From: Hoeflea sp. IMCC20628
Lineage (GTDB): Bacteria > Pseudomonadota > Alphaproteobacteria > Rhizobiales > Rhizobiaceae
Assembly (NCBI RefSeq): GCF_001011155.1
Contig: NZ_CP011480.1
Coordinates: forward strand, 90,072-154,071
DNA: 64,000 nucleotides
Direction: 5' to 3'
The notes beneath the pieces are model-generated. The model saw only the letters and a list, made by a program, of their open reading frames with translations. It had not been told where the DNA came from and searched no databases. The stretch's first letter is position 1; each line of letters opens with the position of its first letter. The position numbers and the translations under genes were made by a program. Positions 17,589 to 27,245 of the stretch are shown in pieces.

Positions 17589-18941
17589 ATGAAAGTCACC
17601 GTTTTCGGTACCGGTTATGTTGGTCTCGTTCAGGCAGCCGTTTTTGCGGATGTTGGGTTTGATGTCGTCTGCTTCGATATCGATAGCCGCAAGATAGAAG
17701 CGCTCAATGAAGGAAAAATTCCGATCTATGAGCCGGGGCTGGAAAACCTTGTCCAGCGCAACGCTGGCGAAAACCGGTTGCGGTTTAGAACCGATGTAAA
17801 GATGGCAGTCGATCACGGCGACATCCAAATAATTGCAGTAGGCACACCGACGAATGCTTCCGGAGGGGCCGATCTGAGAAACGTAGAAATGGCCATATCG
17901 GCGGTCGCCGAGCACATGACCGATGACAAGCTCGTCGTCATAAAATCCACGGTTCCCGTCGGCACCGGAGACGCAATCGAGGAAAATATGAGCGTGCGGC
18001 TTAACGCGCGTGGATCCGACAAATGTAAGGTAATTGTCGTTTCAAACCCCGAATTTCTCAAACAGGGTTCGGCCGTCAACGACTGCATGCGCCCGGACCG
18101 CATCATCATTGGAACAAATGATCCCGAAGCCAATTTGATGATGCGCAAGCTCTATGCTCCCTTCAACCGCAACCATGAAAAGTTCATCGTCATGGATCGT
18201 CGCTCAGCGGAGCTCACCAAATACGCAGCAAATTGCATGCTCGCGACTAAGATATCCTTTATCAATGAGATAGCAGCCTTGGCCGATGCTTTGGGTGCCG
18301 ATATCGAACACATCAGGAAAGGGATCGGCAGCGATCCGAGGATCGGCTACGATTTTATCTATCCGGGGGTTGGCTACGGTGGGTCCTGCTTTCCCAAAGA
18401 CGTCAAGGCGTTGGCTCATACGGCTATGGGCGTCGGTGTCGAACCTTGGCTGCTCAATGCCGTCGAAAAGCGCAATCTTCGCCAAAGATACGCGCTGTTT
18501 GACAAGATTGACGCATTTTTCGGGGGTGAGCTCCAAGGTAAGGTTTTTGCGTTCTGGGGCCTAGCGTTCAAACCCAACACCAATGACATGCGTGAAGCGC
18601 CGGCACGTGCATTGATGGAACGACTATGGGAAGTGGGTGCGACAGTGCATGCCTATGACCCCGAGGCGATGGATGAATGTCGACGCATCTACGGCAATCA
18701 CGCTCAGCTCGTCATGGCAACAACCAAGGAAGATGCGCTTGCCGGTGCGGACGCTTTGGTGGTGAACACAGAGTGGAAAGCGTTTCAAGCGCCTGATTTT
18801 GATCTCATCAGCCGCTCGCTCAAGGCCCAAGTCGTGTTTGACGGGCGAAACATTTACGATCTCAACACAGTGCGTGGCCATGGCTTGACGTATTTCGGCA
18901 TCGGGCGGTCATCCAATACTGTGGTGCACGGAACCGAATGA
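17589..18941 (+). CDS. ugd: UDP-glucose 6-dehydrogenase
   Basis: The 450-residue enzyme starts with a Rossmann motif (VFGTGYVGLVQAAVFADVG). Family signatures follow: IPIYEPGLENLV, AVGTPTNASGGAD, VIKSTVPVGTGD, and the catalytic cysteine in GYGGSCFPKDVKAL. It oxidises UDP-glucose to UDP-glucuronate in two NAD-dependent steps, giving the donor for uronic-acid-containing exo- or lipopolysaccharide. ATG 17589 places the Rossmann motif at the N terminus; an upstream in-frame ATG (17538) is rejected. The gene is separated from the acyltransferase by the ISAs1 element, so the original operon may be interrupted. Confidence 0.95.
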   Translation: MKVTVFGTGYVGLVQAAVFADVGFDVVCFDIDSRKIEALNEGKIPIYEPGLENLVQRNAGENRLRFRTDVKMAVDHGDIQIIAVGTPTNASGGADLRNVEMAISAVAEHMTDDKLVVIKSTVPVGTGDAIEENMSVRLNARGSDKCKVIVVSNPEFLKQGSAVNDCMRPDRIIIGTNDPEANLMMRKLYAPFNRNHEKFIVMDRRSAELTKYAANCMLATKISFINEIAALADALGADIEHIRKGIGSDPRIGYDFIYPGVGYGGSCFPKDVKALAHTAMGVGVEPWLLNAVEKRNLRQRYALFDKIDAFFGGELQGKVFAFWGLAFKPNTNDMREAPARALMERLWEVGATVHAYDPEAMDECRRIYGNHAQLVMATTKEDALAGADALVVNTEWKAFQAPDFDLISRSLKAQVVFDGRNIYDLNTVRGHGLTYFGIGRSSNTVVHGTE

Positions 18942-19239
18942 GCGCCATAAAGACCTGACATAGCAGCTGGGATAGTGTCTAAGTCCATAGTCGGGGCGGA
19001 CACCGCAACAGATCACGAGGAAAAATTCGATGCCCATGGGAAATATCAGAATTGGGTGACTTTTCGCGCGCCGATACATGCCGCAACAAGCCTTGAACGC
19101 ATGAATTGAAAGCGATCTCTTTCGACGATAAGTTTATGGCCACTGAATACGTCATCGCGATAACATGACGTTGAGGCGACATATTTACCCGCTATCGGAA
19201 TCACCTGTACTGGAATCACAAATGGAAGTTGGTGGGGAC
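18942..19239. other. Intergenic region between ugd and the GT2 gene
   Basis: About 300 bp without a credible gene. The composition is somewhat more AT-rich than the neighbours and could hold a promoter for the GT2-rfb genes. No clear -35/-10 pair or terminator hairpin was found. Confidence 0.35.
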
Positions 19240-20175
19240 ATGAAAGACAAGCCGAACGATCTTACCATCCTCATGGCGACGTATGAGGGCGAAAAATTCC
19301 TTCAATCTCAACTGGCATCCTTTGCGGAGCAGGATACGCAGCATATCCAAATCAACGTCTCCGACGACAGCCGATCTGACCGGACACGCGATGCACTTTC
19401 TGAACAGATAAAAGACTTTCGGAACTATGATCTGCACTACTCCGAAGGGCCACGAAAAGGTTTCGTGGAAAATTTTCGGGCGCTCATACTCAACTGCACT
19501 CCGCAAACCCGTTATTTTGCCTTCAGCGATCAAGATGATATTTGGCTGCCGGACAAGACCAGCCGTTCGTTAACGTGGTTGCAGGAACAACCATCCGATG
19601 TGCCCGCACTTTATTGCGGACGCACGCAAATGATTGATCAGGATGGTCGTGACATGCGGCGGCTGTCTCCACTTTTTTCACGAGCCCCAGCGTTTAAAAA
19701 CGCTTTGGTCCAGTCGATCGCCGGCGGCAACACCATGACGATGAACCGAGCCGCGTTCGTCTTATTGAAGCGGTCGCTCGTGAAAGGAACGCCTATCAGC
19801 CATGATTGGTGGGCCTATATCATGGTCACCGGGGCCGGTGGCGCGATAAAATACGATCCGCAACCGCTTACACTTTATCGCCAACATGGCGACAACATCG
19901 TAGGAGAAAACAGCTCCTACGCCGCCCGTGCGGCGCGTCTTCAAATGGTTATGGATGGGACTTGGCGACGCTGGCAGGACGTACACCTGAAATTGCTTGC
20001 CGACAATTGGGAAGAGCTGACGCCTGATGCCCAGTCAGTGACCAACTCTTTCATGGAAGCGAGACGAATATCACCCATAGGGCGCTTGAATTGGCTCCGA
20101 CAATCTGGTGTATGGAGACAAACCAAATTCGGCACCGCTTCGTTGTACATAGCGACACTGGCAGGGCGGCTGTGA
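19240..20175 (+). CDS. Glycosyltransferase family 2 (rhamnosyltransferase-like)
   Basis: The 311-residue GT-A enzyme starts TILMATYEGEKFLQSQLASF. It has the acidic NVSDDSRSDRTRD motif and the divalent-metal site FAFSDQDDIWLPDK, followed by the acceptor-side HDWWAYIMVTGAGG block. This set is characteristic of rhamnosyltransferase-like GT2 proteins of O-antigen and capsule loci. ATG 19240 is chosen because GGTGGGGAC precedes it and the motif then begins about ten residues in. It lies just upstream of rfbA, so transfer of a rhamnosyl or related deoxyhexosyl residue is plausible but not shown. Confidence 0.85.
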   Translation: MKDKPNDLTILMATYEGEKFLQSQLASFAEQDTQHIQINVSDDSRSDRTRDALSEQIKDFRNYDLHYSEGPRKGFVENFRALILNCTPQTRYFAFSDQDDIWLPDKTSRSLTWLQEQPSDVPALYCGRTQMIDQDGRDMRRLSPLFSRAPAFKNALVQSIAGGNTMTMNRAAFVLLKRSLVKGTPISHDWWAYIMVTGAGGAIKYDPQPLTLYRQHGDNIVGENSSYAARAARLQMVMDGTWRRWQDVHLKLLADNWEELTPDAQSVTNSFMEARRISPIGRLNWLRQSGVWRQTKFGTASLYIATLAGRL

Positions 20176-20214
20176 CAAGAATGACCGTTTATCGGCAATG
20201 AAAGGTAGATTATC

Positions 20215-21075
20215 ATGAAGGGCATCATTCTTGCGGGCGGATCGGGATCGCGCCTTTTTCCATGTACAATTGCTGTTTCCAAACAACTGCTTCCCGTCTA
20301 CGACAAGCCAATGATTTACTATCCTCTTTCGGTGCTCATGCTTGCCGGAATCCGGGATATATTGGTGATCACCACTCCGCAGGATGCGGCGCAATTCACC
20401 GCACTTCTTGGCGACGGCTCCCACTTTGGCGTCAACATCTCTTATGCGACCCAAGCCGCACCCAACGGGCTTGCGGAAGCGTTCATCATCGGGCGGGAAT
20501 TCGTCGGCAACGACAATGTTGCACTCATTCTCGGTGACAACATATTCTACGGTGACAGGCTTTCGCAAATATGCCGGGACGCCATAAGCAACGAAGACGG
20601 CGCGACAGTCTTTGCATACAAGGTTACCGATCCCGAGCGCTATGGTGTGGTGGATTTTGACGAAAACCGCCGAGCAATCTCGATCGAAGAAAAGCCTGCG
20701 AAACCGAAATCTAATTGGGCGGTGACTGGTCTGTATTTTTATGACAATGACGTTTTGGATATCGCAGCCGGCATCAAACCTTCTATGCGTGGCGAATTGG
20801 AGATCACGGACGTCAACCGCGCTTATCTCGAAAGAGGAAAGCTTCAGGTGGCGAAGTTCGGTCGCGGTTTTGCATGGCTCGATACAGGGACGCACGATAG
20901 CCTGCACGAGGCAAGTGCCTTTGTACGCACCATTGAGCACCGCCAGGGCATCAAAATTGCCTGCCCGGAAGAGATCGCATTCAACAGTCAGTGGATTGAT
21001 GCCGAGAAAGTTGAAAGCCGTGCACAGTTTCTAGGAAAGACAAGCTATGCAAAATATCTGCGAAGCTTGGTGTAA
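20215..21075 (+). CDS. rfbA: Glucose-1-phosphate thymidylyltransferase
   Basis: The 286-residue nucleotidyltransferase has the N-terminal signature [14 protein letters not shown], then [27 protein letters not shown] and [20 protein letters not shown]. It joins dTTP and glucose-1-phosphate to dTDP-glucose, the first step of dTDP-L-rhamnose synthesis. It opens a tight rfbA-rfbC-rfbB-rfbD series with gaps of at most 16 bp. The usual PLT after the first motif reads PCT, a small departure. AAAGGTAG precedes the start. Confidence 0.96.
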   Translation: MKGIILAGGSGSRLFPCTIAVSKQLLPVYDKPMIYYPLSVLMLAGIRDILVITTPQDAAQFTALLGDGSHFGVNISYATQAAPNGLAEAFIIGREFVGNDNVALILGDNIFYGDRLSQICRDAISNEDGATVFAYKVTDPERYGVVDFDENRRAISIEEKPAKPKSNWAVTGLYFYDNDVLDIAAGIKPSMRGELEITDVNRAYLERGKLQVAKFGRGFAWLDTGTHDSLHEASAFVRTIEHRQGIKIACPEEIAFNSQWIDAEKVESRAQFLGKTSYAKYLRSLV

Positions 21076-21085
21076 ACGGTTGATA

Positions 21086-21658
21086 ATGACAACAAATAAA
21101 GAGACCGCCATCTCCGGAGTATTGGAGATATATCCGGACCGGTTTGATGATGATCGCGGTTTTTTCTCGGAGATCTATAACCTCCGCAGACTTGCGGCGC
21201 TTGGTATCAACGAGACTTTTGTTCAGGATAATCTTTCATTATCGACGTATCCACCGGTTTTGCGCGGATTGCACTTCCAGCGCAGACCCCATGCACAAGC
21301 CAAACTCATAGGCGTGATGACCGGTTCCATTTTTGACGTGATCGTTGATATCCGGGAGGGATCTCCGACCTACAAGCAGTGGTTCGGGCTGAAAATTTCG
21401 GCGAAGAAGGGGAACCAGCTTTTTGTTCCGAAGGGCTTCGCGCACGGTTTCTTGACACTGGAAGCCAACACCAGCGTTTTCTACAAAGTTACTGATTACT
21501 ACTCGAAAGAAGATGAGCGGAGCATACGCTACGACGATCCGGACATAGGGATCACGTGGCCTGCCACCTCGGATGACCCCATCATTTCCGACAAGGACAA
21601 AGCTGCGCCCATGTTGGTCGATGTTGACAATAACTACAAGTATTTAGGAGGAACATGA
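21086..21658 (+). CDS. rfbC: dTDP-4-dehydrorhamnose 3,5-epimerase
   Basis: The 190-residue cupin-fold enzyme shows the family core: [27 protein letters not shown] with the catalytic histidine, [10 protein letters not shown], and YKVTDYYS with the active-site tyrosine. It epimerises C3 and C5 of dTDP-4-keto-6-deoxyglucose. ATG 21086 lies 10 bp after rfbA; an ATG at 21047 overlapping rfbA is less likely. The same intermediate would be the substrate of the 2,3-dehydratase at 11.3-12.6 kb, so the two enzymes may compete or act in sequence. Confidence 0.95.
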   Translation: MTTNKETAISGVLEIYPDRFDDDRGFFSEIYNLRRLAALGINETFVQDNLSLSTYPPVLRGLHFQRRPHAQAKLIGVMTGSIFDVIVDIREGSPTYKQWFGLKISAKKGNQLFVPKGFAHGFLTLEANTSVFYKVTDYYSKEDERSIRYDDPDIGITWPATSDDPIISDKDKAAPMLVDVDNNYKYLGGT

Positions 21659-21659
21659 C

Positions 21660-22712
21660 ATGCGTATTCTCGTGACAGGTGGCGCAGGCTTTATCGGATC
21701 GGCTGTTTGCCGACACTTCGTGAGGGCAAATCACGAGGTGATCAATGTCGATAAGTTGACCTACGCTGGAAATCTGGCCTCTTTGAAGGAGGTGGAAAAC
21801 CGGGAAAACTACACGTTTGTGAACGCTGATATTCGCGACTACGACAAGATACTCGAGCTGATGCAGACATCTGAAGTGGATGGCGTGATGCATTTGGCCG
21901 CCGAGAGCCACGTTGACCGATCCATCGATGGACCCGATATCTTCGTGGACACCAATGTGGTCGGCACGGTTGCCCTTCTCAGGGCTGCGACCAAATTTCG
22001 TGACGGTCTGGATGCGAAACGGCGCGACAGTTTCCGTTTCCTCCACGTTTCCACCGATGAAGTCTATGGTGATTTGCCTTTCGATAGCGGCTTTTTCACT
22101 GAAACGACCCCATATTCTCCGTCGTCGCCCTACTCTGCGTCAAAGGCAGCATCCGACCACTTCGTGCGTGCATGGTATCACACCTACGGTCTGCCGATTG
22201 TGGTTACAAACTGCTCCAACAATTATGGGCCTTATCATTTTCCTGAGAAGCTAATCCCGCTTGTCCTGCTCAACGCAATGGATGGCGCAGAACTACCCAT
22301 CTACGGTCGCGGGGAGAATGTCCGCGATTGGCTCTATGTAGAGGATCATGTGCGCGCCCTTGAACGAGTCATTACCAGGGGGACGGTGGGAGAAACCTAC
22401 AACATCGGCGGCAACAACGAGCGCACCAATCTCAGTGTCGTCGAAGCCATCTGTGACATACTCGATCGACAAAAACCACGGTCAGACGGCAAGTCTTACC
22501 GCGAGCAGATCGTGTTTGTGACAGACCGTCCCGGACACGACCGGCGCTATGCAATTGACGCTACGAAAATCCGCACGGAAATTAACTGGGAACCCAGTGA
22601 AACGTTTGAGAGCGGCTTGGCAAAGACGATCAGCTGGTACATTGATAACCCTTGGTGGTGGTCGCCTCTGCGCGACACCGACGCCCGCAAACGCCGGGGG
22701 CAAAAACAATAG
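21660..22712 (+). CDS. rfbB: dTDP-glucose 4,6-dehydratase
   Basis: The 350-residue extended SDR enzyme has the NAD-binding [14 protein letters not shown], then [13 protein letters not shown], the catalytic STDEVYGD threonine-aspartate-glutamate region, [12 protein letters not shown] with the YxxxK pair, and [15 protein letters not shown]. It makes dTDP-4-keto-6-deoxyglucose, the branch-point intermediate for rhamnose and for most deoxysugars. AGGAGG precedes the start. The gene begins one base after the rfbC stop, indicating coupling. Confidence 0.96.
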   Translation: MRILVTGGAGFIGSAVCRHFVRANHEVINVDKLTYAGNLASLKEVENRENYTFVNADIRDYDKILELMQTSEVDGVMHLAAESHVDRSIDGPDIFVDTNVVGTVALLRAATKFRDGLDAKRRDSFRFLHVSTDEVYGDLPFDSGFFTETTPYSPSSPYSASKAASDHFVRAWYHTYGLPIVVTNCSNNYGPYHFPEKLIPLVLLNAMDGAELPIYGRGENVRDWLYVEDHVRALERVITRGTVGETYNIGGNNERTNLSVVEAICDILDRQKPRSDGKSYREQIVFVTDRPGHDRRYAIDATKIRTEINWEPSETFESGLAKTISWYIDNPWWWSPLRDTDARKRRGQKQ

Positions 22713-22728
22713 CGGTCAGGTGTCAAGC

Positions 22729-23628
22729 GTGAGAATTCTCGTCACTGGAACTTCTGGACAGATTGTCACCGCTCTTAAGCAACGCTGCGAAGAAATAAGA
22801 GATATCGAGCTCATAGCTGTAGGCCGTCCGGAATTGGAACTTTGCCAGCCGCAGGACATAGCGAGAACCGTTGCGCGCCATGTGCCCGATATCGTCGTGT
22901 CTGCCGCGGCGTTCACCGCCGTCGATTTGGCGGAGGACGAGCCCGAAACTGTTATGCGCATGAATGGCGACAGCGCAGGTGAAGTGGCTCTTGGAGCCGC
23001 CATGGTCGGGGCACCCGTCATTCAGCTGTCTACCGATTATGTCTATGACGGCACCAAACCATTCGCATGGACGGAGGACGACCCTGTCAATCCGATGTCG
23101 GTATATGGCAAGAGCAAGCTCGCCGGAGAACGGAATGTCATGGCCGCGAATCCAAGGCATGTCATACTGCGAACGGCTTGGGTTTATTCGCCTTTCGGAA
23201 AGAACTTCGTCACAACCATGCTGGCGCTCGCGCGGGAACGCGCTGAGCTGAACGTTGTCGATGATCAATATGGCTGCCCAACGTCCGCCTTTAATGTAGC
23301 TGACGGTATACTTTGTGCAATCGAGCGTTTGTATTCCCCCGACGCGAGCGGTGATGAGTTGTGGGGCATCTACAATCTCGCAGGAACCGGAACAGCAACT
23401 TGGTGCGATCTTGCGCGAGAGATATTTTGGCAAAGCAAGAAACTGGGTCTTCCAGCATCCAACGTGATATCAATCGCAACCGAGGACTTTCCAACCAAGG
23501 CTATTCGCCCGAAAAACTCAAGGCTGGATTGCTCAAAATTCGAAAAGACCTTCGGCTTTCGTTGCCCTCGTTGGACTACCTCTTTGGAACACAGTTTGGA
23601 GTACATCGCCCGGTACAATTACAGATAG
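22729..23628 (+). CDS. rfbD: dTDP-4-dehydrorhamnose reductase
   Basis: The 299-residue SDR enzyme starts RILVTGTSGQIVTAL, followed by SAAAFTAVDLAEDEPE, LSTDYVYDGTKPFAW, YGKSKLAGE with the catalytic YxxxK, and RTAWVYSPFGKNFV. It performs the last step to dTDP-L-rhamnose. GTG at 22729 is chosen because it places the Rossmann glycines at the N terminus; a second GTG at 22720 is close by. It ends the rfb series, and IS debris begins within about 60 bp. Confidence 0.94.
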   Translation: MRILVTGTSGQIVTALKQRCEEIRDIELIAVGRPELELCQPQDIARTVARHVPDIVVSAAAFTAVDLAEDEPETVMRMNGDSAGEVALGAAMVGAPVIQLSTDYVYDGTKPFAWTEDDPVNPMSVYGKSKLAGERNVMAANPRHVILRTAWVYSPFGKNFVTTMLALARERAELNVVDDQYGCPTSAFNVADGILCAIERLYSPDASGDELWGIYNLAGTGTATWCDLAREIFWQSKKLGLPASNVISIATEDFPTKAIRPKNSRLDCSKFEKTFGFRCPRWTTSLEHSLEYIARYNYR

Positions 23629-23685
23629 TCGCTGTGGTGATGTCAGGTTAACGAGACGAGTGCGAGTTCGACTTGCTCGAAGTGA

Positions 23686-23914
23686 TCATGGGGCGGTTCC
23701 GGCCATGCCTTTCCAATGTGCGAACGCCCTGAGACGATGCAGATGGACGTCGATGGCTGTCTTTCTCAGGTGGGTTGGAACGAAGAGATTTCGGATTGCG
23801 GAGAAGACGCTGATGAAACGTTGCAACGCGCCTGGCGAACGGAACCGCTGCATTACCCGTTCCCGTTTTCGCAGCGGCAGGTGCGAGTTTTCGGCTCGAT
23901 TGTTTAACCCCTTG
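23686..23914 (-). pseudogene. IS6-family transposase, C-terminal fragment
   Basis: The minus strand reads GLNNRAENSHLPLRKRERVM, the C-terminal signature of IS6/IS26-type transposases, then RFRSPGALQRFISVFSAIRN and a stop at 23686. The N-terminal two thirds are absent because the frame meets the end of the IS3 element at about 23914. The IS3 insertion, or a later rearrangement, removed the rest. Confidence 0.8.
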
Positions 23915-23946
23915 GCCTGCCCCCAAGGGGTGATCCGGATTCAATG

Positions 23947-24630
23947 TTAGTGCATGCTCGGCCTGACCGCTACCGCCGGAGTTGAAGTCGGCCCGTTTTC
24001 GCGAGACCAAACTGTGGCTTCAGGTGCCGGTGGCTTGTAGTTCAGTGATGAGTGAGGACGCACGGTGTTGTAGTGCTGTCGCCAGCCCTCGATGCTGATC
24101 TTTGCCTCCTTGAGCGTGTAGAAGATTTCTCCGTTGAGCAGTTCGTCCCTGAGCTTCGAGTTGAAGCTTTCGCAATAACCATTCTCCCAAGGGCTGCCCG
24201 GCATGATGTAGGCCGTTTTGACACCAACCAGCGCAATCCACTCCCTCAAAGCCTTGGCGATGCATTCTCGCGTGAACTCGTCGATCACATTGAGCATGCG
24301 GATTTTCCTTCCATTGTGCGTGCGGTCCTCGACAAAATCATAAGACCAGACATGGTTGGGGTATTCCGGCTGAAGCCGGATGCACGAACTGTCGTTCAGC
24401 CAGAGCCGACCGCGCTTGGGTTGCTTGGATGGAACCTTCAGCCCCTCACGCCGCCATATTCGCTCAACCCGTTTGACGTTCACAAGCCAGCCTGCCTGAT
24501 GCAGCATCGCCGTGATGCGACGATAGCCATATCGGCCATACTGGAGAGCGAGTGCCGTGATGTCGGCGGTCAATGCCGCTTCATCATCCGGGGTCTTTGC
24601 GACTTTGCGCTGCGTGGAACGATGCTGACT
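23947..24630 (-). pseudogene. IS3-family orfB (integrase-type), 3' part split by IS630
   Basis: The minus strand encodes SQHRSTQRKVAKTPDDEAAL then YGRYGYRRITAMLHQAG and the DDE domain (HVWSYDFVEDRTHNGRKIRM, PGSPWENGYCESFNSKLRDE, YNTVRPHSSLNYKPP). The N-terminal codons (SERRACRVL) lie across the IS630, near 25685-25730. Removing the IS630 and one TA copy restores RVL-S-QHRSTQRK in frame. The catalytic part is intact but cannot be translated as one protein. Confidence 0.88.
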
Positions 24631-24632
24631 TA

Positions 24633-25683
24633 GAGCATCGTACGTTTAATCCGGCGCATAGCCTGCTGCCTTGAAATAGTTCCAGCATTCGGTTCTTTCG
24701 AAGAGATGGCAGATAGAGCCAAGTGCGTCTGAAAGCGCGTCGAATGTTCTGGCGGCCGCGGCTCTCAGATGTGCCTTGATCTTCGAGAAAGCCATTTCGA
24801 TGGGATTGAGATCTGGGCTGTAGGACGGAAGGAACAGGAACCAGGCTTTGCTTTCCTTCAAGATCTCGGCGGCTTTTTCGCTTTTGTGAACGGCGAGGTT
24901 ATCCAGGATGACGACGTCGCCGGGCGATAGGGTCGGGGCGAGTTGTGTCTCGACGTAGGTGTCGAAGGATATGCGGTTCATGGCGTGGTGAATGATCCAC
25001 GGAGCGGTCAGGCCATGGCAGCGCAGGGCGGCGATGAAGGTCTGCGTGCCCCAATGACCGAATGGTGCATCCATATGCAGCCGCTCACCGCGCGGGCAGC
25101 GCCCGCGAAGACGCACCATTTTCGTATTCACCGATGTTTCATCAATGAAGACAAGACGATGCGGTTCGAGCCGCATCCTCGGCTGTCGCTTGGCGATCCA
25201 GACATCACGAGAAAGCCGCACTGGCGCGCGGGCGCGTTCGGATGCCATCAGCGCTTTTTTTATATGTGAACCCTTCCGCCACCAGAATGCGCGACAGGGA
25301 CGATGGCGGAACGCGAACGCAATGCGTCTCGTCAAGCTTGTCGACCAATTCCGGCATCGTGATATCGGGCTTTTTCTCGACTTCGGCAATCAGGAAGGAG
25401 CGGTAAGCCGCAAGCTTGCCGCCGCCCGGCGGGCGGCCTTGGCGCGGTGGCGACACAGACCCGGTCTTGCGGCGATGCTGCATGACACGGATCGCCGTGC
25501 TGTCGCCGATGGCGAAACGACGTGCTGCTGCCCGGCAGGAATGCCCGGCCTCAACCATAGCAATGACCCGTGCTCGGATATCTACGGAATGCGGTTTGCC
25601 CATGAGACACCTCCATTCCCGAAACAACCATGAAACCGAACGAAATGGAATCCCACCTGATTCACGTTTCGTGACCGATGCTG
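24633..25683 (-). mobile_element. IS630-family element inserted in IS3 orfB (TA duplication)
   Basis: The 1051-bp element is flanked by TA on both sides (24631-24632 and 25684-25685), the target of IS630 elements. The ends are short inverted repeats: GAGCATCGTACG on the left and the complement of CAGCATCGGTCACG on the right. Joining the flanks restores the IS3 orfB frame, which confirms both boundaries. Confidence 0.9.
24646..25603 (-). CDS. IS630-family transposase in two frames joined at an A7 slippery run
   Basis: The first frame (25603 downward) encodes the N-terminal helix-turn-helix ([35 protein letters not shown]) to EGFTYKK. The second encodes the DDE domain ([44 protein letters not shown]). 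They overlap at a run of seven A near 25259-25265. A net +1 shift there joins TYKK to [12 protein letters not shown], the family's usual sequence. Programmed frameshifting at poly-A runs is known in IS630 elements, so this is probably an active fused product and not a mutation. Confidence 0.82.
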
Positions 25684-25685
25684 TA

Positions 25686-25770
25686 GAACCCGGCATGCCC
25701 GCCGTTCGGACACACCCAGCTCTTCGGTGACATGATCCACACAAGCGCCCCTCTCGTCGTTTGCAAGCAA
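25686..25770 (-). pseudogene. IS3-family orfB, 5' part
   Basis: The minus strand reads ACVDHVTEELGVSERRACRV before meeting the IS630 end at 25683. This is the N terminus of the orfB whose remainder lies at 23947-24630. Confidence 0.75.
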
Positions 25771-25803
25771 ACGACTGCCGGGCAGCGGGACGGCGGGCGG
25801 GGC

Positions 25804-26082
25804 TTAGAAGTTTCCCCTGGCGGCCTCCGCAAGGATCATCTTGTCCAAGGTCAGATCGGAGACTGCCCGACGGAGGCGAGCGTTCTCGGTCTCCAATTCC
25901 TTCAGACGCTTCACCTGATCGCCCTTCAGGCCACCGTACTCTGATCGCCAGCGGTAATATGTAACTTCCGTCACGCCTATCGACCGGATTGCCTCCGCCA
26001 TCGATTTGCCTTGTGCATTCAGCACGTCAACTTAACGAAGCTTCGTGACGATCTCTTCTGCCTTGTGTCTTTTACCTGCCAT
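25804..26082 (-). pseudogene. IS3-family orfA with an internal stop codon
   Basis: From the ATG at 26082 the frame reads MAGKRHKAEEIVTKLR, a TAA, then VDVLNAQGKSMAEAIRSIGV and the leucine-zipper-like end LKELETENARLRRAVSDLTL. The stop replaces the family's glutamine (CAA to TAA). OrfA supplies the DNA-binding helix-turn-helix of IS3 transposases, so this copy is inactive unless reading restarts downstream. Confidence 0.85.
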
Positions 26083-26146
26083 TTCAATGTCCCTCTTACG
26101 GCTCGTAAGCCATACTTCAAAAAGGATCACTTTTCAGGGGGCAGAC

Positions 26147-26905
26147 CATTTCGGCCAGGTGCTGGTTCATGGCATAGGTGTCACACCACGGCATGACGAG
26201 GGCCGCGGCTTTCCCGTGCCTGGGGCAGATCGCGCCGAAAATGTATGCGGAACGGGTGCGCTGGTCGTGTGGAGCAGACGGCCTCGATCCACGCTTGGCC
26301 CAACGGCGTGTGATCTTGTTCGTCTGCCCGATCCTGGCTTCGTCTGGAACCAGATTTCGATCACTCTGCCTTTGGCGGGACCCTTGGCGATTTCCGCCAC
26401 AACGGCGGGGAAGTTTTTTTAAACGTCTCGGCGGCATCGGCATCCTGCGCATAATGCCTCGGCGGGCGGAGAGTTTGCGATAGCCCAACGCGCGCACTTC
26501 GCGGCCCAAGGTCTGCACGCTTACCGAGATGCGGAATTCCTCCCATAGCCACTGGGCCAGATCACACAGACGCCAGCGGACAACGCCGTCAAGATAAGGT
26601 TTGGGGCCGCGTTCGATGGCTTGCGCCAAGGCCGAACGCTGATCATCATTCAACAGCGACGACTTGCCGGGAGCTTTGCCATTGACCAGCCCATCGGGAC
26701 CGCGATCATTGAAGCGTATCACCCAGTCCCGAACGATCTGAAGGGACACACTGCCCAGACGGGCCGCATCTGAGCGCGAGCCGCCGTCATAGATGGAAGC
26801 AAGCGCAAGCAGCCGACGGGCCTGGTTGGCATCATTTGTTTGGCGGGCAAAAAGACGCAGTCTTTCCCCATCAAAGTCCGTTCGCAAAGAAATCGCTGAA
26901 CCCAT
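26147..26905 (-). pseudogene. Second IS630-family transposase, frameshifted and truncated
   Basis: The N-terminal part (FARQTNDANQARRLLALASI, ARLGSVSLQIVRDWVIRFN, VSVQTLGREVRALGYRKLSA) is a different IS630 lineage from the nested copy. After GIMRRMP the frame is lost: parts of the family sequence (FKK, then AEIAKGPAKGR) appear in neighbouring frames near 26360-26420. A later stretch reads SAYIFGAICPRHGKAAALVMPWCDTYAMN, and the 3' end is cut by the IS3 end at 26146. Confidence 0.8.
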
Positions 26906-27043
26906 GGCAAACCTCCCGTTTGCAGCATCGATTCAGATTCGCCGCCTTTTGGGAATCCCGTGAGTCAACTTCTAGGAGGCTTGGTATAACCGGTCTCCTC
27001 ATCAGTGTGGTTTGTGCAAAACCACTGTTGAGACCTGAGAACC

Positions 27044-27094
27044 GGTTATGGCCACCCGCTGCGCTATTTGAGCGCTGCGCGTGTGGCCATAACC
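27044..27094. repeat. Long hairpin/inverted repeat
   Basis: GGTTATGGCCAC at 27044 is mirrored by GTGGCCATAACC ending at 27094. Further pairing inside (CGCTGCGC against GCGCTGCGC) surrounds a short AT loop. No T tract follows, so it is more likely an IS-related structure than a terminator. Confidence 0.7.
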
Positions 27095-27245
27095 TCAACA
27101 GCGCTCTTTCCCGACGTGCTACTGGAATCAGTGGCCGGATGCTATCGGAATCGGTGGCCGGATCGTCCCGGAATACGTACGCATGAGACCCCCGCTCGGG
27201 CTACGCCCTCCCGGAAGTCTCCTGCGTACGCAAAGGTGGCCGAAT

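Larger units (their letters stand above)
23914..26146 (-). mobile_element. IS3-family element, interrupted by an IS630 element
   Basis: The left end (GGCCTGCCCCC then GGGGTGATCC, 23914-23937) is an imperfect inverted repeat of the right end (GGATCAC then GGGGGCAGACC, ending 26146). Between them lie orfB, an inserted IS630 and orfA. No convincing target duplication is visible at the outer ends. The element is dead: orfA has a stop at codon 17 and orfB is split. Confidence 0.75.

Noticed and set aside
20071..20940. 289-codon minus-strand frame over rfbA
   Set aside because: Antisense to a textbook nucleotidyltransferase; no family features.
27044..27094. Hairpin considered as a transcription terminator
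   Set aside because: There is no T tract on either side and it is surrounded by IS sequence.
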